The translations under genes and the position numbers were made by a program. From Ligustrum vulgare (Eukaryota; Streptophyta; Magnoliopsida; Lamiales; Oleaceae), in assembly GCA_963555705.1 (NCBI GenBank), contig OY743172.1, forward strand, positions 21,637,446-21,701,445: a stretch of DNA of 64,000 bases, in the 5' to 3' direction. The notes under the pieces were generated by a model that made no database searches, was not told where the DNA came from, and worked only from the letters and a program-made list of their open reading frames with translations. This document shows positions 33,102 through 45,241 of the stretch, one piece after another. Positions within the stretch are counted from its first letter, which is position 1. Each line of letters starts with the position of its first letter.

Positions 33102-34434
33102 TGAAATGATGAGTACCGGAGTGGCCCAACGAGCAAGGACCCGTTGCATGTGCTGGTGGGACAAATAATGAGGTTGAGGGCTAAGAAGATTAAGTAGGCA
33201 ATGCAAGGATTTATGCAAGCTTTGATGGACGAGTGCTCAAGTGCAAGGTCGAAGACTCCATTTTCAATGCATGACATGATAGAAGAAGAACTAAAGTCAT
33301 TACAATGGATATAGGCCAAAGAATGAGCTAAAAAAAGGAGCAGAAGCCATCTCACGACCGTAAGAGTGGAAGTTACGGCCGTAACGCAGCTATCACAAAT
33401 TTTGGGCAGAACTTGAATTACGGCCGTAAGGGTCTCTTTCACGGATGTAACTAGATTATGATTTTTTGTTTCAACGTGTCAATTACGGCCATAAATGTTG
33501 TAAGACCGCTTTTCATTTTTGTGCAATTTTAAATTTCACGTAATATTGTTGTGAATGTTATTATATTATAAATTATAAATTTATGATCTTTAATGTCTAT
33601 AATTGGAATTATTTTGCAGTGGAAGGACTTGGACGTCGTCTCGATCAATGTACCAATTTGAAAGTTTATAAATTGTTTATGTGCAATTCTATGTCTAATT
33701 GTTTATTTTATTTGTGAAACTTGTTGATTTCTATTTTTATTAAGTAGTAAATGACCTAAATTGCATAAATTAAAATTGGGAAAAGGTTTAGTGGCAATTT
33801 GAAATTTTATTGAGGGTTGTGTACTTAAATTTTAAAATTTTGAGAGTTGGGGGATTGGGATGCAAATTTCCAAAAGTTTATACTTAATCCTAACCTAATC
33901 ACTCCATACCAGACTTCTCTCTCTCATCACTCGCGACTCAACTCTCGGCCTCTCTCTTGATCCCTCACATCTCTATCTCTCGCGACTCACTCTCCTCTCC
34001 TCTCACGGCGACGACGCCGCTGCTGCCTCCCCTCACTGTCGCCGACCACCGATCACCAACCGCCACCGGTAAGGCACTCACCGTTCCCTCGACAGAACAC
34101 CCACATCGCACGCAAAACACCCACTCACGCGAACACACACGGGTTACACTCACGAAAAACGAACACAAGCCTATGTTGATGTCAATGTGTATATATATAC
34201 GTGTATATATGTTAAGATGTGTAAATATATGAGGATTTTTCTGATTTTCAGATTTTAGTTAGTCAGATTTCGAATTATAACTGCTAAATTGAAGATTGGG
34301 TAATGCTTATATAAGTATGTATTGATGTATGTAAGTATATATACATGTGTGGGTAAGTTTATTGTTACTCTTTCAGATTTTTAATTATTCTAGATTTCGA
34401 ATTTAACTGTCAATTGGAGAGTTGGTATTGTGAT

Positions 34435-34442
<8 letters not shown>

Positions 34443-34487
<45 letters not shown>
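34443..34487. repeat. (AT)n microsatellite
   Basis: About 22 uninterrupted AT units inside the long LTR. Confidence 0.95.
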
Positions 34488-34488
<1 letters not shown>

Positions 34489-35723
34489 CATATGTATTAT
34501 ATGTATATTTTCAGATTTCTTAGTTATGTAGACTAATTTTCAGATTTCAAAATTGTTGGAAAAATACTTGGTTTAAATTTGAGTTAGTTAATTAAGTTTA
34601 TGTTATTCTGGGTAAATTGAGAAATTTGAGAATTTTCATGTATTGATATAAATGACTTTAGTCATATTAGCTATTTAATTCTTAGATTTTTAATATACGA
34701 ATTCAATTGTTAACCAATGGACCAATGGTTAGGTTAATTTTGGATTAAAAGTTATAGATTCAGTTTTTCGAATTTGATTAGATTTATGAAATTAGTAATT
34801 GCTTTTTGGTAAAGTTTGTAATAAATGGTTATTTTAAGATTTGTGAACTTGTTAGAATCACGATTAAGTAATTTCTAAAGTTATGGAATTTCGAGTTTGA
34901 GTTTGAATTTAAAAGATGAGAAGACCTTCTAATGTGCATTGAGATTCATTTCTTGTCTCGAATATGGTTTTATGTGTTTTGGTTATTATGTAAAGTCACG
35001 CTTGGGTTAGATTGAAGTTTTAATCTCGGTTAATGTTTGATTATTATTAAAATAAATAACGAAGGTGTTTGTGAACTAAAAGTTATACGTTTTGTCGAAT
35101 GGTTTAAATCTTTTGATTTCGAGTATTGTATGGAAGTGTTTAATATCTCTTAATACCTTGTTTGGAATAAATGATCACAAGAATGAAAAGGGAAAGAAGA
35201 TTTATTTTTTTAACTTGTTTAATGTAATGTTAAAAGAATGTTGAATATATCAATTTGAACTGAAAGTATATTTTACTAAATGAATAGATGCAACTAAGAT
35301 TTTGGTACATTGACGACACGGGCAGTCGAAACTCCTCCACTTGCAAATTCAGATAACGGTAAATGCTAAGGACTGCAAGTAAGTAAACTTCCCCCTACTT
35401 TCATCAAAGTTGAATGTTAATGTGGAATTAATGTGCTTAATTGACATTCGTGTTAATTACGGAATTTTAATGCTTTTGGTCTACCATATGCAATTATGTG
35501 TAGTTAAGGAAATGTTCAAGCATGCACGTTACATGTCATTGCATCATCAAGCATGCATTGGCATCGAAATGAGAAAGTCAAATCTTTTAATGAAAGGAAT
35601 GTGTCAAAGTGCAATTTTGTCAAAAATTATGTATCCCAAGTTTTGAAAGAATGGGTATACTTCTATGTCATGAAAGATCCGAGTGGAAAATGGGGCGCGG
35701 GGGACCGGTGTACCCGAATGTAA

Positions 35724-35832
35724 TGAGCCGCTTTGCGGTGGAATGAATGTAATGAGCCACTTTGCGGTGGAATGAATGAATGAACCGCTTTGCGGTGGGA
35801 AAGTGAATGTTAAACCGCTTTGCGGTGGAAAT
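35724..35832. repeat. Four-copy CCGCTTTGCGG palindrome repeat
   Basis: Units of about 26-33 bp, each centred on CCGCTTTGCGGTGG (one unit CCACTTTGCGGTGG) and separated by aatgaatg-type spacers. Each core is an interrupted palindrome (CCGC-TTT-GCGG). Confidence 0.9.
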
Positions 35833-37079
35833 GCGCATGTTAATCTGGTTCCAAATAAGAATGGCTCACTGTTATCTGATTGACTAGAAGTTACATCAAG
35901 TGAGCTCACGATGGAAATGAAGTGAAAGTTTTGAAATGTTAAGTGAAAGTTCGAAATGTTGAAAGTTTTGAAAGGTTAAAGTGAATGGGGATACATATTT
36001 CAAAGTTAAAGCATTCATGTCATAAGCATGCATCCATGCATAAAGTTTACTTACTGAGCTTTAGCTCACCCCAATCCCTCCCCAACATTTCAGGTGATGA
36101 AAGTTAGATGATTAGAGGAGAGCACGTAGCGGCAGGCTCAGACAGTACCGACTTGAATTATTTAAAATTTATTTTAATGATTTAATTTAAGTTTTTATTT
36201 GTTATTCTTTTAAATTGGTAAATCATTTTGAATTAGTTCGTCGGTTCTTAGTCAAAATAAGTTATGGTATCCCCCTGTGATTAGTTTTATCATGTTTCAT
36301 GAGTTTATAAATTTATACTTCAAATTATTATGATTGAGGAGTTTGGGAAATGCATGAATTGGTTTTGGAGATGATGAATGTGATTGAGATGTGATGGATG
36401 TCTTAAAATTTTAAAATGGAATTTGACGTCCCTCTACAGGTTGGCTATGTCCAATTTATAGAGGAGACTCTTCCGAAATTTCGGTAAAATTTTATAGTAG
36501 ATAAATGAACATTTTGATTGTGTAAACGATTTAAATTCCGCATGGTTTTAAATGATTTATTTCCGCATTAAAAGAAAAAGGGAAGTTAACACCTAGGTTT
36601 AAGATTCTTGAACTTGGGGTGTTACAAATGTTGATGTCACGGTCGTAACTATTACAATTACTTTTGAACCCGAGAGACGATTACAGCCGTAACTTAGGAG
36701 TCGCGTTTGTTACTATTTGCGGCTAGGGTTATTTTCTTTACGCATTTTTTTTGCTATATTATGTTTCTTTTTCGTTGTAAACATAATTAATTTTTATAGA
36801 TTATTGATAATTAAATGTGAGTTATTCTCTTGTTCTTCTTCGTTCTTATTGAACAAATCGAACTTATCAAAGGATTAGACAATATTCGTGGCGTTCACCC
36901 CTTTGTGGTTCTTATCTCCGCATTGTAACGAGTCTTTGGTTTAATATACCTGGGTTCTTGCGTCTTGAGGTAGGTGTTGCATTGTTATCGTATACCAATT
37001 TGGATTTGGAGCTTTCCGGCGTTTCGAGTCTAATTTCCGCATGTTCTTCGTGATCCCCATAACAGATCACATCATGAAA

Positions 37080-39147
37080 AAGAATAACAACATTAGCAAA
37101 CCAATCTTTCTTAGATTCAGTTTACATGGCTCAGCAAAAAGTCATTAAAAAAAATTAATGAATCTTTAGATAGTGATGCTTTTAAGTGCTAATAACAAAT
37201 AATGAGCCTACATTTTTCTTTTTTAAAAAAATGTACAAACTACTGATTGACCTCTAAGTTAACCGTGTTATTTTATTCGATTAGTACCACTCGTTTTTTT
37301 CGCACCCTCTAAAATTACACTAAATAAACACATGAAACTACTCTACAACAATCCTCATAGAGAACAATTAACGCAGAGAACATCCATAAAAACCATCCAA
37401 CAAAAACACAACCACAACCAATACAATTCAACTATATAAATCAAAGTCACCGTTAGAAGCAATATTAGAAGTGCATCAATACAATACTTTTCCGCATTTG
37501 ACGGAAGGGAGTCGAATTGACAAGTATGCAAACACTTACCTAAAAACTTCTATTTCCTTCTCAGCAGAGTTAATAAACAGGATTCCAACATGAAAACTGC
37601 ACAACAAAACGCCATTAAATGGATGATTATATTTCTAAGAAAAATAGGCTCATTACTCGAAAATTAGCCTAAGAAACAGGTACACCTTTGATATCATCTT
37701 CAGCTACCCTACCAAAAGCCATATGCAAGAGTGAGTGGAACAACAAAATTAGAGAACAGTAGAATTCTTATAACTCAGATCACCTGCTTCATTTTGTGCA
37801 AATATTAGACACTTAAATAATTTACAATAGAGCCAACAAATTGACAGATGCAAAATGTGTGCAGCAACAGTATCATAGTTTCTAGTGTGACTACAAAGAT
37901 TATCACATGATTCTGCTAATTATGTGTTATCAAGTACCATAAGTATTATCGATTACATTTCAATGATAGCTAGATTGGCTGAGTAATGTCAAATAATTCC
38001 TACATCTACCAAAATCTTCCTTCAGTTAGGCGATAAAAATTTGGAATGAGTTTCCAGTTATACATCAGTTTATGATATACAAGAAATTAAAATCAGATAA
38101 AGAGAGTATTTAATAAACATTTTATGAACATATCAAATTTGGTAAATCAGAATGATATCTTCAACTAACTTCTAAAAAGGATACTATTGTAGCTTGGTTA
38201 TTGAAGAAACCAAGGCAATGCTTGGTTATTGAAGCATGTCAAACTTGATATTCAAGAATGATCATAATGACCAATGTTCTTTCAAATGTTTCAAACTGCA
38301 CATAGCATAATTTTGAGGCAGGTTAGAAAACCATATGTGAACGATGAAGGCGATTTGCAAGCATGTTCAAGCAATGTAATGAGTTATAGATACAAGAAAA
38401 GAGCAACCTTGATTTTGAAACAACAATTAATCATGTCTCAAAGATGAGTATAAATTAAGTCTCGCTATAGTGTACTACACAATTTTTACATACACTTGAG
38501 ATGCCACACATAAATAAAAGCTAAAAGATAATGCATTTCTTGGGGGTAAGATGATATATAGTACTTAAATAGATACTGGAAATATTTAATTGGTAATGAT
38601 CAATTCCTTTATTTGACTGACCTAAAGATCATTTACCTATTAATGTTCTACTTCCATCAAAGGGCCAAACAGATCTCACAAATAAAAGAGCATATTGGGA
38701 AATAAATATACACAAAGGGACAAGCTTTCTTACATCAAAATCATCCATTTCATCATGTAAAAGTTAAAACAAAGCAAGTCTATTCCTATGCCAGAAAATA
38801 TACAACAGACATATAATTGTGCCCATTCCATGTAAACATGTATCCTATTGTCTAGGTTTTATGGCACACATGTGCAGAAAATGTATCCTATTGTGTAGGG
38901 TTTATGGCGCATACATGCAGAAAATATACAACAGACATATAAGTAAACCAATTAATTTAAAAGTTGATAAGGACACTATTAGCTTTACACCTACTAAGAA
39001 AGGTAGGTAACAAGTCAAAATAACAGAAAGTATGATAGCACCATAATGCATGTTTGTGTGGGTTGCTCCTTGGTGAATATCTGCACGAGACAATATCAAA
39101 GGAAAATACATCAACATGTTGAACAAACGCCCAAAAAACACACGTAT
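37080..39147. other. AT-rich unique-looking DNA, no gene recognised
   Basis: No convincing exon or mobile element. A near-tandem repeat occurs at about 38838-38928 (gtatcctattgt-ctaggttttatgg versus gtatcctattgtgtagggtttatgg). The phrase cagaaaatatacaacagaca appears both before (about 38793) and after (about 38918) it. Confidence 0.5.
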
Positions 39148-40506
39148 TATAATGTAGCGCCTCGAGTTCTAAATATCCGGTTCATCACGTTATTTTCTGG
39201 TCTAAACTTTAAAATAATATTCTAGCGGAAGAAATAATTGAAATTCATTTTTGACAACATGAAATAAACTGTAATAGTCGATAAAATTCGAAAATATTTA
39301 TGAAACAATTCAAAATAACGAATCGAGCCATTAACAATACAAAACATTCGGCAATGCCATAATTTCTCAAATAATTGAAGATCTCAAAAATAGCCAAAGT
39401 TTAGAAATATGGATCATCAAAATAAGATTCTCAATTATTTAACGACCATTGCTACATTCATCCATCACTTGCCACCATCTCCGAAATCTGCAAATATTGT
39501 TAAAATTGACATGAGCATTTCATAGAAATACTCAGTAGACTCATCGTTAATTAATTAATCTACATTATAATTGAACACATAAATGTAGGCTCTTTAGAAA
39601 TCATAGGGTGTGGGTTGCTCTTCTCGTGCATTAAAGCACATGACCTCACTTTGAAAAATCATAGGCTCTTTGAAATCATAGGGTATGAGTTGCTATTTCT
39701 TCTCGTGCACGTAAGGTACATATGTTATGCATAACATCATTTATCTTGCAAGATATTCTCTTCTTTCTTTCTCATGCATAAAAGCATATAAGTTATGACA
39801 AGCATAACAACATAAATATTTTCGAAGAAATATTCTCGTCTCTTTTCATAAAAATGACTTTCACATAAGTCACATAACACACACATTCACATGCAATCAT
39901 AATTTAAATCAATTAATAGGGGCGAGTCTACCTTAAATTCAACGAGTGCAAAATCGAGCGAGAATGACTTCAATCCTTTGAATCTTCGTACGTCTCGTCT
40001 AGCCAATTAGAAAAATAAGTTAAATTAGTCTTTTGAAATTTATAGTTTAAAAATGATAAATTAAAATTTAGGGATTGAAATTGCTGATTTTGAAAGTTGA
40101 GGGACTAAAATGAATACCTTTAAACTTGGGGACTAAAATGTAGTTTTTCGAAACTTTCAGGACTTCAATAAAATGTTATTAAAATATTCATGCTGAAAAT
40201 GACAGATTTTTAAATTAAAGGATAGAGTTTTAAAATATTTGAACTCATGGGCCGAAATGAAACATTTGGAACTTTGGGGACAAAATGTAAATTTTCAAAA
40301 CTTGGGTTGCAACTCAAAACGGATATTAAACTGTAGGGATTGAAATAATTGGTTTTTAAAATGAAGGGACTGATTAAAATCATTTAAAAACTTAAGGGGC
40401 TGAAATGATAAGTTTAAAACTATAAGGGCTGAAATACATAACTTTAAAACTTGGGGACTAAAAGTGCAATTTTCAAAAATCAAAATTATAAAAAAAATCA
40501 AACTCC

Positions 40507-40511
<5 letters not shown>

Positions 40512-40541
<30 letters not shown>
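40512..40541. repeat. (CT)n microsatellite
   Basis: About 15 CT units, directly followed by a GC-rich stretch (40545-40650). Confidence 0.95.
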
Positions 40542-40543
<2 letters not shown>

Positions 40544-41284
40544 GTCCGACGCAGAGAAGAGAAAGAGGAGGAGGGGGTCGCGCGATTCCGGCCTCCAACC
40601 GGCTGTTCTGCCGGCGAAACGCCGTCGGCAGGTGGCAGCGAGCGGTGGACCACGAAGAGGTTCAGATTTGAGAGGTTTAGTACGAGTTTAGGTGCAGAAA
40701 TCGAGGCAAAATGAGGCTTATTTTGCGATTTTTTCGACAAGCTTACCGGCGGTCAAGGTAGGTAGGTATCTTGGGTACTTTGTTTCTTGGTTTGGGTTTG
40801 ATTTGGGTGTTGATTGGAGCTGGGCTGAGGCGGTTGTGGCGTCAGGGTGATGATGATGATGATAATGATTCAATTTGGTGTTTAGGTTTGATTGGGCAGT
40901 GGTGGTTTCTTGGAGGTGGCGGTTTGGTAGTGGTTCGTTGGTGGTTGGTGGTCCGGTTGGGAGAAAACAACCAGTGGAGATTTTTGGTTCGGTGAAGGAG
41001 TGTGGTGATGGATTGGTGTGGCTTTGGGTTGTGGTTGCGGTTCATGGGTGGTGCTTGGTGCGTTGTGACTGTGGCTATGGCGGTGTCTTGATTGGGTGTG
41101 TGGAGTGAGCTTCGACAGTGGCTTGGTGTTTAGGATTGGGAGTCTGCAGGTTGTGCTCAAGCTCACAGGTGGTGATTCAAGGTGAAATGGACGCGACGGT
41201 TGGCTGAAGGAGAAAACATTACCTTGGCTGCGTGAAAGCTGTGAGGTGAGGAATGGAATTGAAGCTGGTTGCTGGACAGAATTG

Positions 41285-41799
41285 TAGGGGTGGGCATCAA
41301 CCCGCCCAACCCGCCAAAACCGCCGGGTTGGGTTGGGTTTTGATGAAAATTGGGTTGGGTTGGGTTATAAAAAAAAAAAAATTGTTTGGGTTGGGTTGGG
41401 TTGTGGGTTGGATGACAAACCCAACCCGACCCGACCCAACACAACCCAATATAAATTTAAAAAATATAAGACCATTTAAATTTCAAGAATCTTAAATCCA
41501 TTTTTAATTTGGATGAAACTCAAATATAATTTGAACATAATTTAGTTTTATTAGCAAATATTTAATTTATTATATTTGAGCTTATTGTATTGTACATAAT
41601 TTATTTGAGTTAATAGTTGATTTATGGGCATAATTTTTTAATTTTCTAAGAATTTTATTTAATTGGACCAAAGCCCAAACCACCCAACCCAACCCAACCC
41701 GACCGAAACTTGATTGGGTTGGGTTTGAACTCATGTTTGGGTTGGGTTGGGTTCGGGTTCGGAAAAAAACCGACCCAACCCAACTCACGCCCACCCCTA
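41285..41799. mobile_element. Second copy of the TAGGGGTGGGC hAT MITE
   Basis: 515 bp with perfect terminal TAGGGGTGGGC / GCCCACCCCTA and an 8-bp TSD cagaattg versus caaaattg (one change). It is the reverse complement of the copy at 29559-30087, with the same G-rich ends and AT-rich centre. Confidence 0.93.
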
Positions 41800-42280
41800 C
41801 AAAATTGTGGTTGTGTTGAGAGAGAGGAAGCTTGATGGTGTATAAGGAGTGGGTTGGGTGAAGTGAGAGCAATAGGGTATGTGTTTAGGTTGGTGGAAGA
41901 ATGAGTTTGATGTTAGTGGGAGTAGGTGGAAGTATGGGTTAATTATTATGCATTTTATGGAAATCTTGACAAGTAAAGAACGGAATTTGAGAAAAATAAT
42001 ACGTGTGAATTCAACTGAGTTGGAAATGAATATGTTAAAATGAGTTTGATGTAATTTAGAATTTAAAACGATTTTGAAAATAATAATTTAAATAAATAAA
42101 ATAATAAAATTTTAGAAATTCAGATTTTATTTAAAATCGAATGGACTTGATATTTCCGAACTTGGCTAGACGACTACGTCACGACTTTAAATTAAAAATG
42201 GGAGAGATCGCAGCGGCACGATTTTTCATAATTTTAAAATAATTATTTAAGGCGTAAAAATTCTTGGTCGCTACGTATAA

Positions 42281-43703
42281 GATCACTAAGAAGGATTATA
42301 AATCCCTTGTTTCAGCACACCATATAAATAATAAAAGCATAACTTCCCATGGAAATATCTTGCATAAAAGTTGAAGATTAAACATTAATCTTGATATTTT
42401 CTGCAATTATTCTTGGAGCATACAATTGTCCGTGGTTATAATCTACATTTGTGAAGAGGTGACGTGTCTTCTTCATTGCTTTCAATACCTGTTACAAAAG
42501 GATGTGAGCACATACCGTTAAGCTTAAACATAAACTCCTTTTTGGTTCCACGCACAACTTTTCTCACTTTTAAGTAAAATAAAAGTAGTTTACTAAAAAT
42601 GAAATAAATACATTTTTATTACAAAAGTTACTGCACATTTTGAACAAAATATATGAAGTTCGATAAATCACCAAATAAACTCCCAAAAGCCTCAATAAAA
42701 TTTCACAATTAACTAACTGTAAACATCTAATAGGACAGAAAATTAAAAGAAAAATCTGAGAACAATATCTTGAAGAATTGGAATTAAACATTGAGATGGT
42801 TTATGTGCTAATAAAAAATTACTTGATACATATTTATCAACATTCATGCCACTTTAATGTTCAAAAACAAGCTGAAGCAGCAAATGAACTTGTCTTAGTG
42901 GGGTGAATTATGCCAGGGCCATTAGATCTTCATATGTTCAAGTTGCAGCATTCTATCTATACTTGGGACTATCATTGGACAACACCTAAACAAAGAACTC
43001 GACGCCAATGGAACATGATTCAGATGAAAACTCTTAAACGATTAATTTCGAACATAGTACGAGAACAGTTGAGTATAACTTCACTTTCTCTATCACTACA
43101 CTTTCATTCACCCCATCATTCTAGGCTATATTCTTGGCTATTTGCTTCATTTGATAACTCAATGCTCAGTGCTCTATTAACAATATTAGCTCTAACCTAC
43201 ACCCATTCAACTATATAATCCTTGTTTAGCAATAACACAAAATCCAGCATTATCTATTCCCAAGATATAGTGAAGATCAAGAAAATGTGCCTCCATTACC
43301 TTCTGCTCATGATTATCAAGCCGAGAAAAAATGCAGATCCAAAAGATTATGAGACGAAGAGTACCAACGGCGACAAAATGGAGGACCAACACTGAAGAAA
43401 TATTAGAAGTACTCAACAAGCAACAGAGGACTTAGTTTAATATGATGAAAGAATTGGGCAGAAGAATTAAAATCTAAAAGATGCCATGCATGACGTATAG
43501 AAGAGAACTCTCTGGAAGCAGCACTGCAGTCACTCCCCATGTGAAAACTCAACAAAATTTGGTTGCAATGCTAATCATCAGGAACTAGATTTCTTTTTGT
43601 CTGTAGATTAGGAATCTTTTTTATTTTCAGTTGATCATTTCCATGTATAAATATACCTACTGTGGCACTGAATAAAATATCATTTTAACCCCAAATCCTT
43701 TCT
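42281..43703. other. Non-repeat DNA with one possible minus-strand exon; probable 5' LTR of the next Copia at the right end
   Basis: On the minus strand, after an AG near 42486, an open stretch reads VLKAMKKTRHLFTNVDYNHG and QLYAPRIIAENIK (about 42486-42390). It looks protein-like, but I cannot assign a family and see no partner exons. The last 250 bp before 43703 contain a TATA-like tataaatatacc (about 43646) and probably belong to the 5' LTR of the outer Copia element; its start is not definable because the 3' LTR is missing. Confidence 0.4.
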
Positions 43704-43722
43704 TGGTATCAGAGCCTTCACT

Positions 43723-44721
43723 ATGGCTAACACCAATTCTACAAATGAAGCAGCATCGAGCACTGTTCTTCCCACACAAACCATTATAAATCAGGCTTCA
43801 CATTTTGGGATGAACCTAACCCAAACTTCATCTGTGGAATTAGACAGAAGCAACTTTCCATTATGGCAAAACATGGTATTTCCCATAATCAAGGGGCACA
43901 ATCTTGAAGGATACATTCTGGGAACAACTAAATGTCCAAAAGAGTTTGTAACAGTCGAAACCACCACAGAAGGAGAAGCAGCCGTTGAGAAGTCACAAAA
44001 TCCAGATTTCCATAGATGGGTCTCCACTGATCAGTTGTTAATGGGGTGGTTATACTCCTCCATGACCCCAGAAGTTGCTATGAGAGTTATGTGTTGCTCT
44101 AGTTCTAGTGAGCTATGGACAGCAGTAAAGGAAAGTTACGGAGTCTTCAACAAATCCAGAATTGTTTTTTTCCTCTCAGGAGAACTACAAAGAATCAGAA
44201 AGGGGTCCATGACAATGGACCAGTATCTCACTACTATCAAACAGTTGGCGGATAATTTAGAGGTCGCTGGAAAGAAAATAGAGCACACTGATTTAGTCAA
44301 TCAAGTCCTGTCTAGGTTAGATGAAGAGTACACGCCGATAATTGTTCAAGTTAATAGCAGGGACAACATTTCGTGGTATGAACTAACTTCAGTGCCCTTA
44401 ACTTTTGAAAGTAGACTTGATTATTTAAGTCAAATGAAAAGTGGCATGGCTGCCATGAGTATCAGTCAAGCAAGTGCAAAGATGGTTCAGAGGTCTAGTT
44501 CACTTGGTGGAAGGAATTCTAGAGGTGGTAATGGAGGAAGATTCTCTAACTTCAGAGGAAGATTTAGAGGTAGAGGAAGAACAGCACCAGGAAGGAACAA
44601 TGAAGGAAAGGAGGCTTGTCAAATCTGTGGCCTAGCTAATCACTTGGCTAGTTGGTGCTTCAATAGATATGATGAGAGGTACATGGGAAAAAGGCCAAGT
44701 AATACCAGCAATCAGAATTAG
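43723..44721 (+). CDS. Copia gag (outer element)
   Basis: A 332-codon open frame from ATG 43723, close behind the PBS. It has the retrotransposon gag N-terminal domain (VELDRSNFPLWQNMVFPII, KGHNLEGYILG), the UBN2-type body (IRKGSMTMDQYLTTIKQLAD, LSRLDEEYTPII), an RG-rich stretch GRFRGRGRTAPGR, and a knuckle CQICGLANHLASWC with the CCHC spacing. A single TAG (44719-44721) separates it from the in-frame protease segment. It would form the element's capsid. This is the best preserved coding frame in the window, although the element as a whole cannot move by itself. Confidence 0.85.
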   Translation: MANTNSTNEAASSTVLPTQTIINQASHFGMNLTQTSSVELDRSNFPLWQNMVFPIIKGHNLEGYILGTTKCPKEFVTVETTTEGEAAVEKSQNPDFHRWVSTDQLLMGWLYSSMTPEVAMRVMCCSSSSELWTAVKESYGVFNKSRIVFFLSGELQRIRKGSMTMDQYLTTIKQLADNLEVAGKKIEHTDLVNQVLSRLDEEYTPIIVQVNSRDNISWYELTSVPLTFESRLDYLSQMKSGMAAMSISQASAKMVQRSSSLGGRNSRGGNGGRFSNFRGRFRGRGRTAPGRNNEGKEACQICGLANHLASWCFNRYDERYMGKRPSNTSNQN

Positions 44722-45097
44722 AACAATCATAACATCAACTCAGCTTCGAGTGTTTATCTAGCATCACCTAGTACAGTGGATGATCCAACCTGGTTTGCGG
44801 ACTCCGGAGCTAGTAATCACCTGACAAAAGATAAAGGTAAATTGTCTATGACTAGACACTATACTGGTAAGGAGAAATTACTTGTTGGAAATGGTAATGC
44901 ACTAAAAATAAAACATGTTGGTACTGGAGACATCACCGGATTAAATGACAAAACTCTTGTGCTAAAACATCTGTTGCATGTACCTGAAATTAAGAAGAAC
45001 TTGATTAGTGTTTCTCAATTAACTCTTGATAATGGTGTTTTTATGGAGATCTATCCTACCTATTGTGTTGTAAAGGACATGAAAACCAGGAAGGTTA
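44722..45097 (+). pseudogene. Copia protease (outer element), 5' part
   Basis: In frame with gag after one stop: NNHNINSASSVYLASPS, then WFADSGASNHLTKDKG with the aspartic protease D-S-G. Continues LLVGNGNALKIKHVG and LLHVPEIKKNLISVSQLTLD. It is cut after TRKV by the inner Copia; removing that element and one ggtta rejoins the frame as KVMMQGVLKDGLYQL at 49918. Confidence 0.88.
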
Positions 45098-45177
45098 TGT
45101 TGGCGTGATTTGTATATTAAAGGAATGCTGGGTCAATTACAGGAAATTAATTTGAAATATATCAAAACCTTTCTACA
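45098..45177 (+). repeat. 5' LTR, only 80 bp
   Basis: TGTTGGCG...TTTCTACA. The TATA-like tgtatatta is the only promoter-like signal. It is identical to the 3' copy except gattt versus gagtt. Confidence 0.95.
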
Positions 45178-45241
45178 TGGTATCAGAGCCTCATCTTGGT
45201 ACCAAGAAGCCCTAAACTTCTTCTCTTACTTATAGCCTACC

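Larger units (their letters stand above)
33499..36626 (+). mobile_element. Long (3128-bp) LTR, probably a solo LTR of a Tekay/Del-like gypsy element, TSD aatgt
   Basis: Begins TGTAAGACCGC and ends GGGGTGTTACA, flanked by aatgt (33494-33498, 36627-36631). No PBS, PPT or polyprotein is found inside, so the whole insert behaves as one LTR. It contains a pyrimidine- and GC-rich part (33915-34150), an (AT)n run, a CCGCTTTGCGG repeat cluster, and cttactgagctttagctcacccc near 36050, wording I associate with long LTRs of the Tekay/Del lineage. The lineage assignment is an inference. Confidence 0.75.
33107..37074 (+). mobile_element. Solo LTR of the ACGGCCGT-palindrome family, split by another LTR, TSD tgaaa
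   Basis: Starts TGATGAGTACCGG and ends GATCACATCA, flanked by tgaaa (33102-33106, 37075-37079). Without the inserted 33499-36626 and one aatgt copy it is about 835 bp, close to the roughly 800 bp of the LTRs at 1530, 3059 and 5500. It shares ttacggccgtaa motifs (about 33373, 33418), gattattgataattaaatg, ggcgttc and a gctttccggcgttt segment near the end. Confidence 0.88.
39153..42275 (-). mobile_element. Second long LTR (about 3.1 kb), TSD tataa, with nested MITE
   Basis: Ends TGTAGCGCC and GGTCGCTACG, flanked by tataa (39148-39152, 42276-42280). It contains a block of related sentences (ggactaaaatg, tttaaaacttgggg) at about 40080-40460, a (CT)n run, a GC-rich segment, and a hAT MITE. Without the MITE it is about 2.6 kb. 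The orientation is inferred as minus, because gtctactgagtatttc lies near the end in that direction, as in the LTR at 33499. It carries no gag-pol, so it is probably a solo LTR. Confidence 0.68.

Noticed and set aside
33957..34232. 91-residue plus and 67-residue minus frames
   Set aside because: Overlapping frames in a GC-rich patch of a long LTR; no family recognised.
37080..39147. Possible host gene introns
   Set aside because: No exon with family similarity or paired splice sites could be found by eye.
40451..41444. Cluster of overlapping frames in the second long LTR
   Set aside because: Frames on both strands arise from the CT run, G-rich DNA and MITE ends; no consistent protein.
43723..44721. 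Candidate host gene with an RG-rich domain and zinc knuckle
   Set aside because: The PBS just upstream, the gag domain and the following protease-integrase show it is Copia gag.
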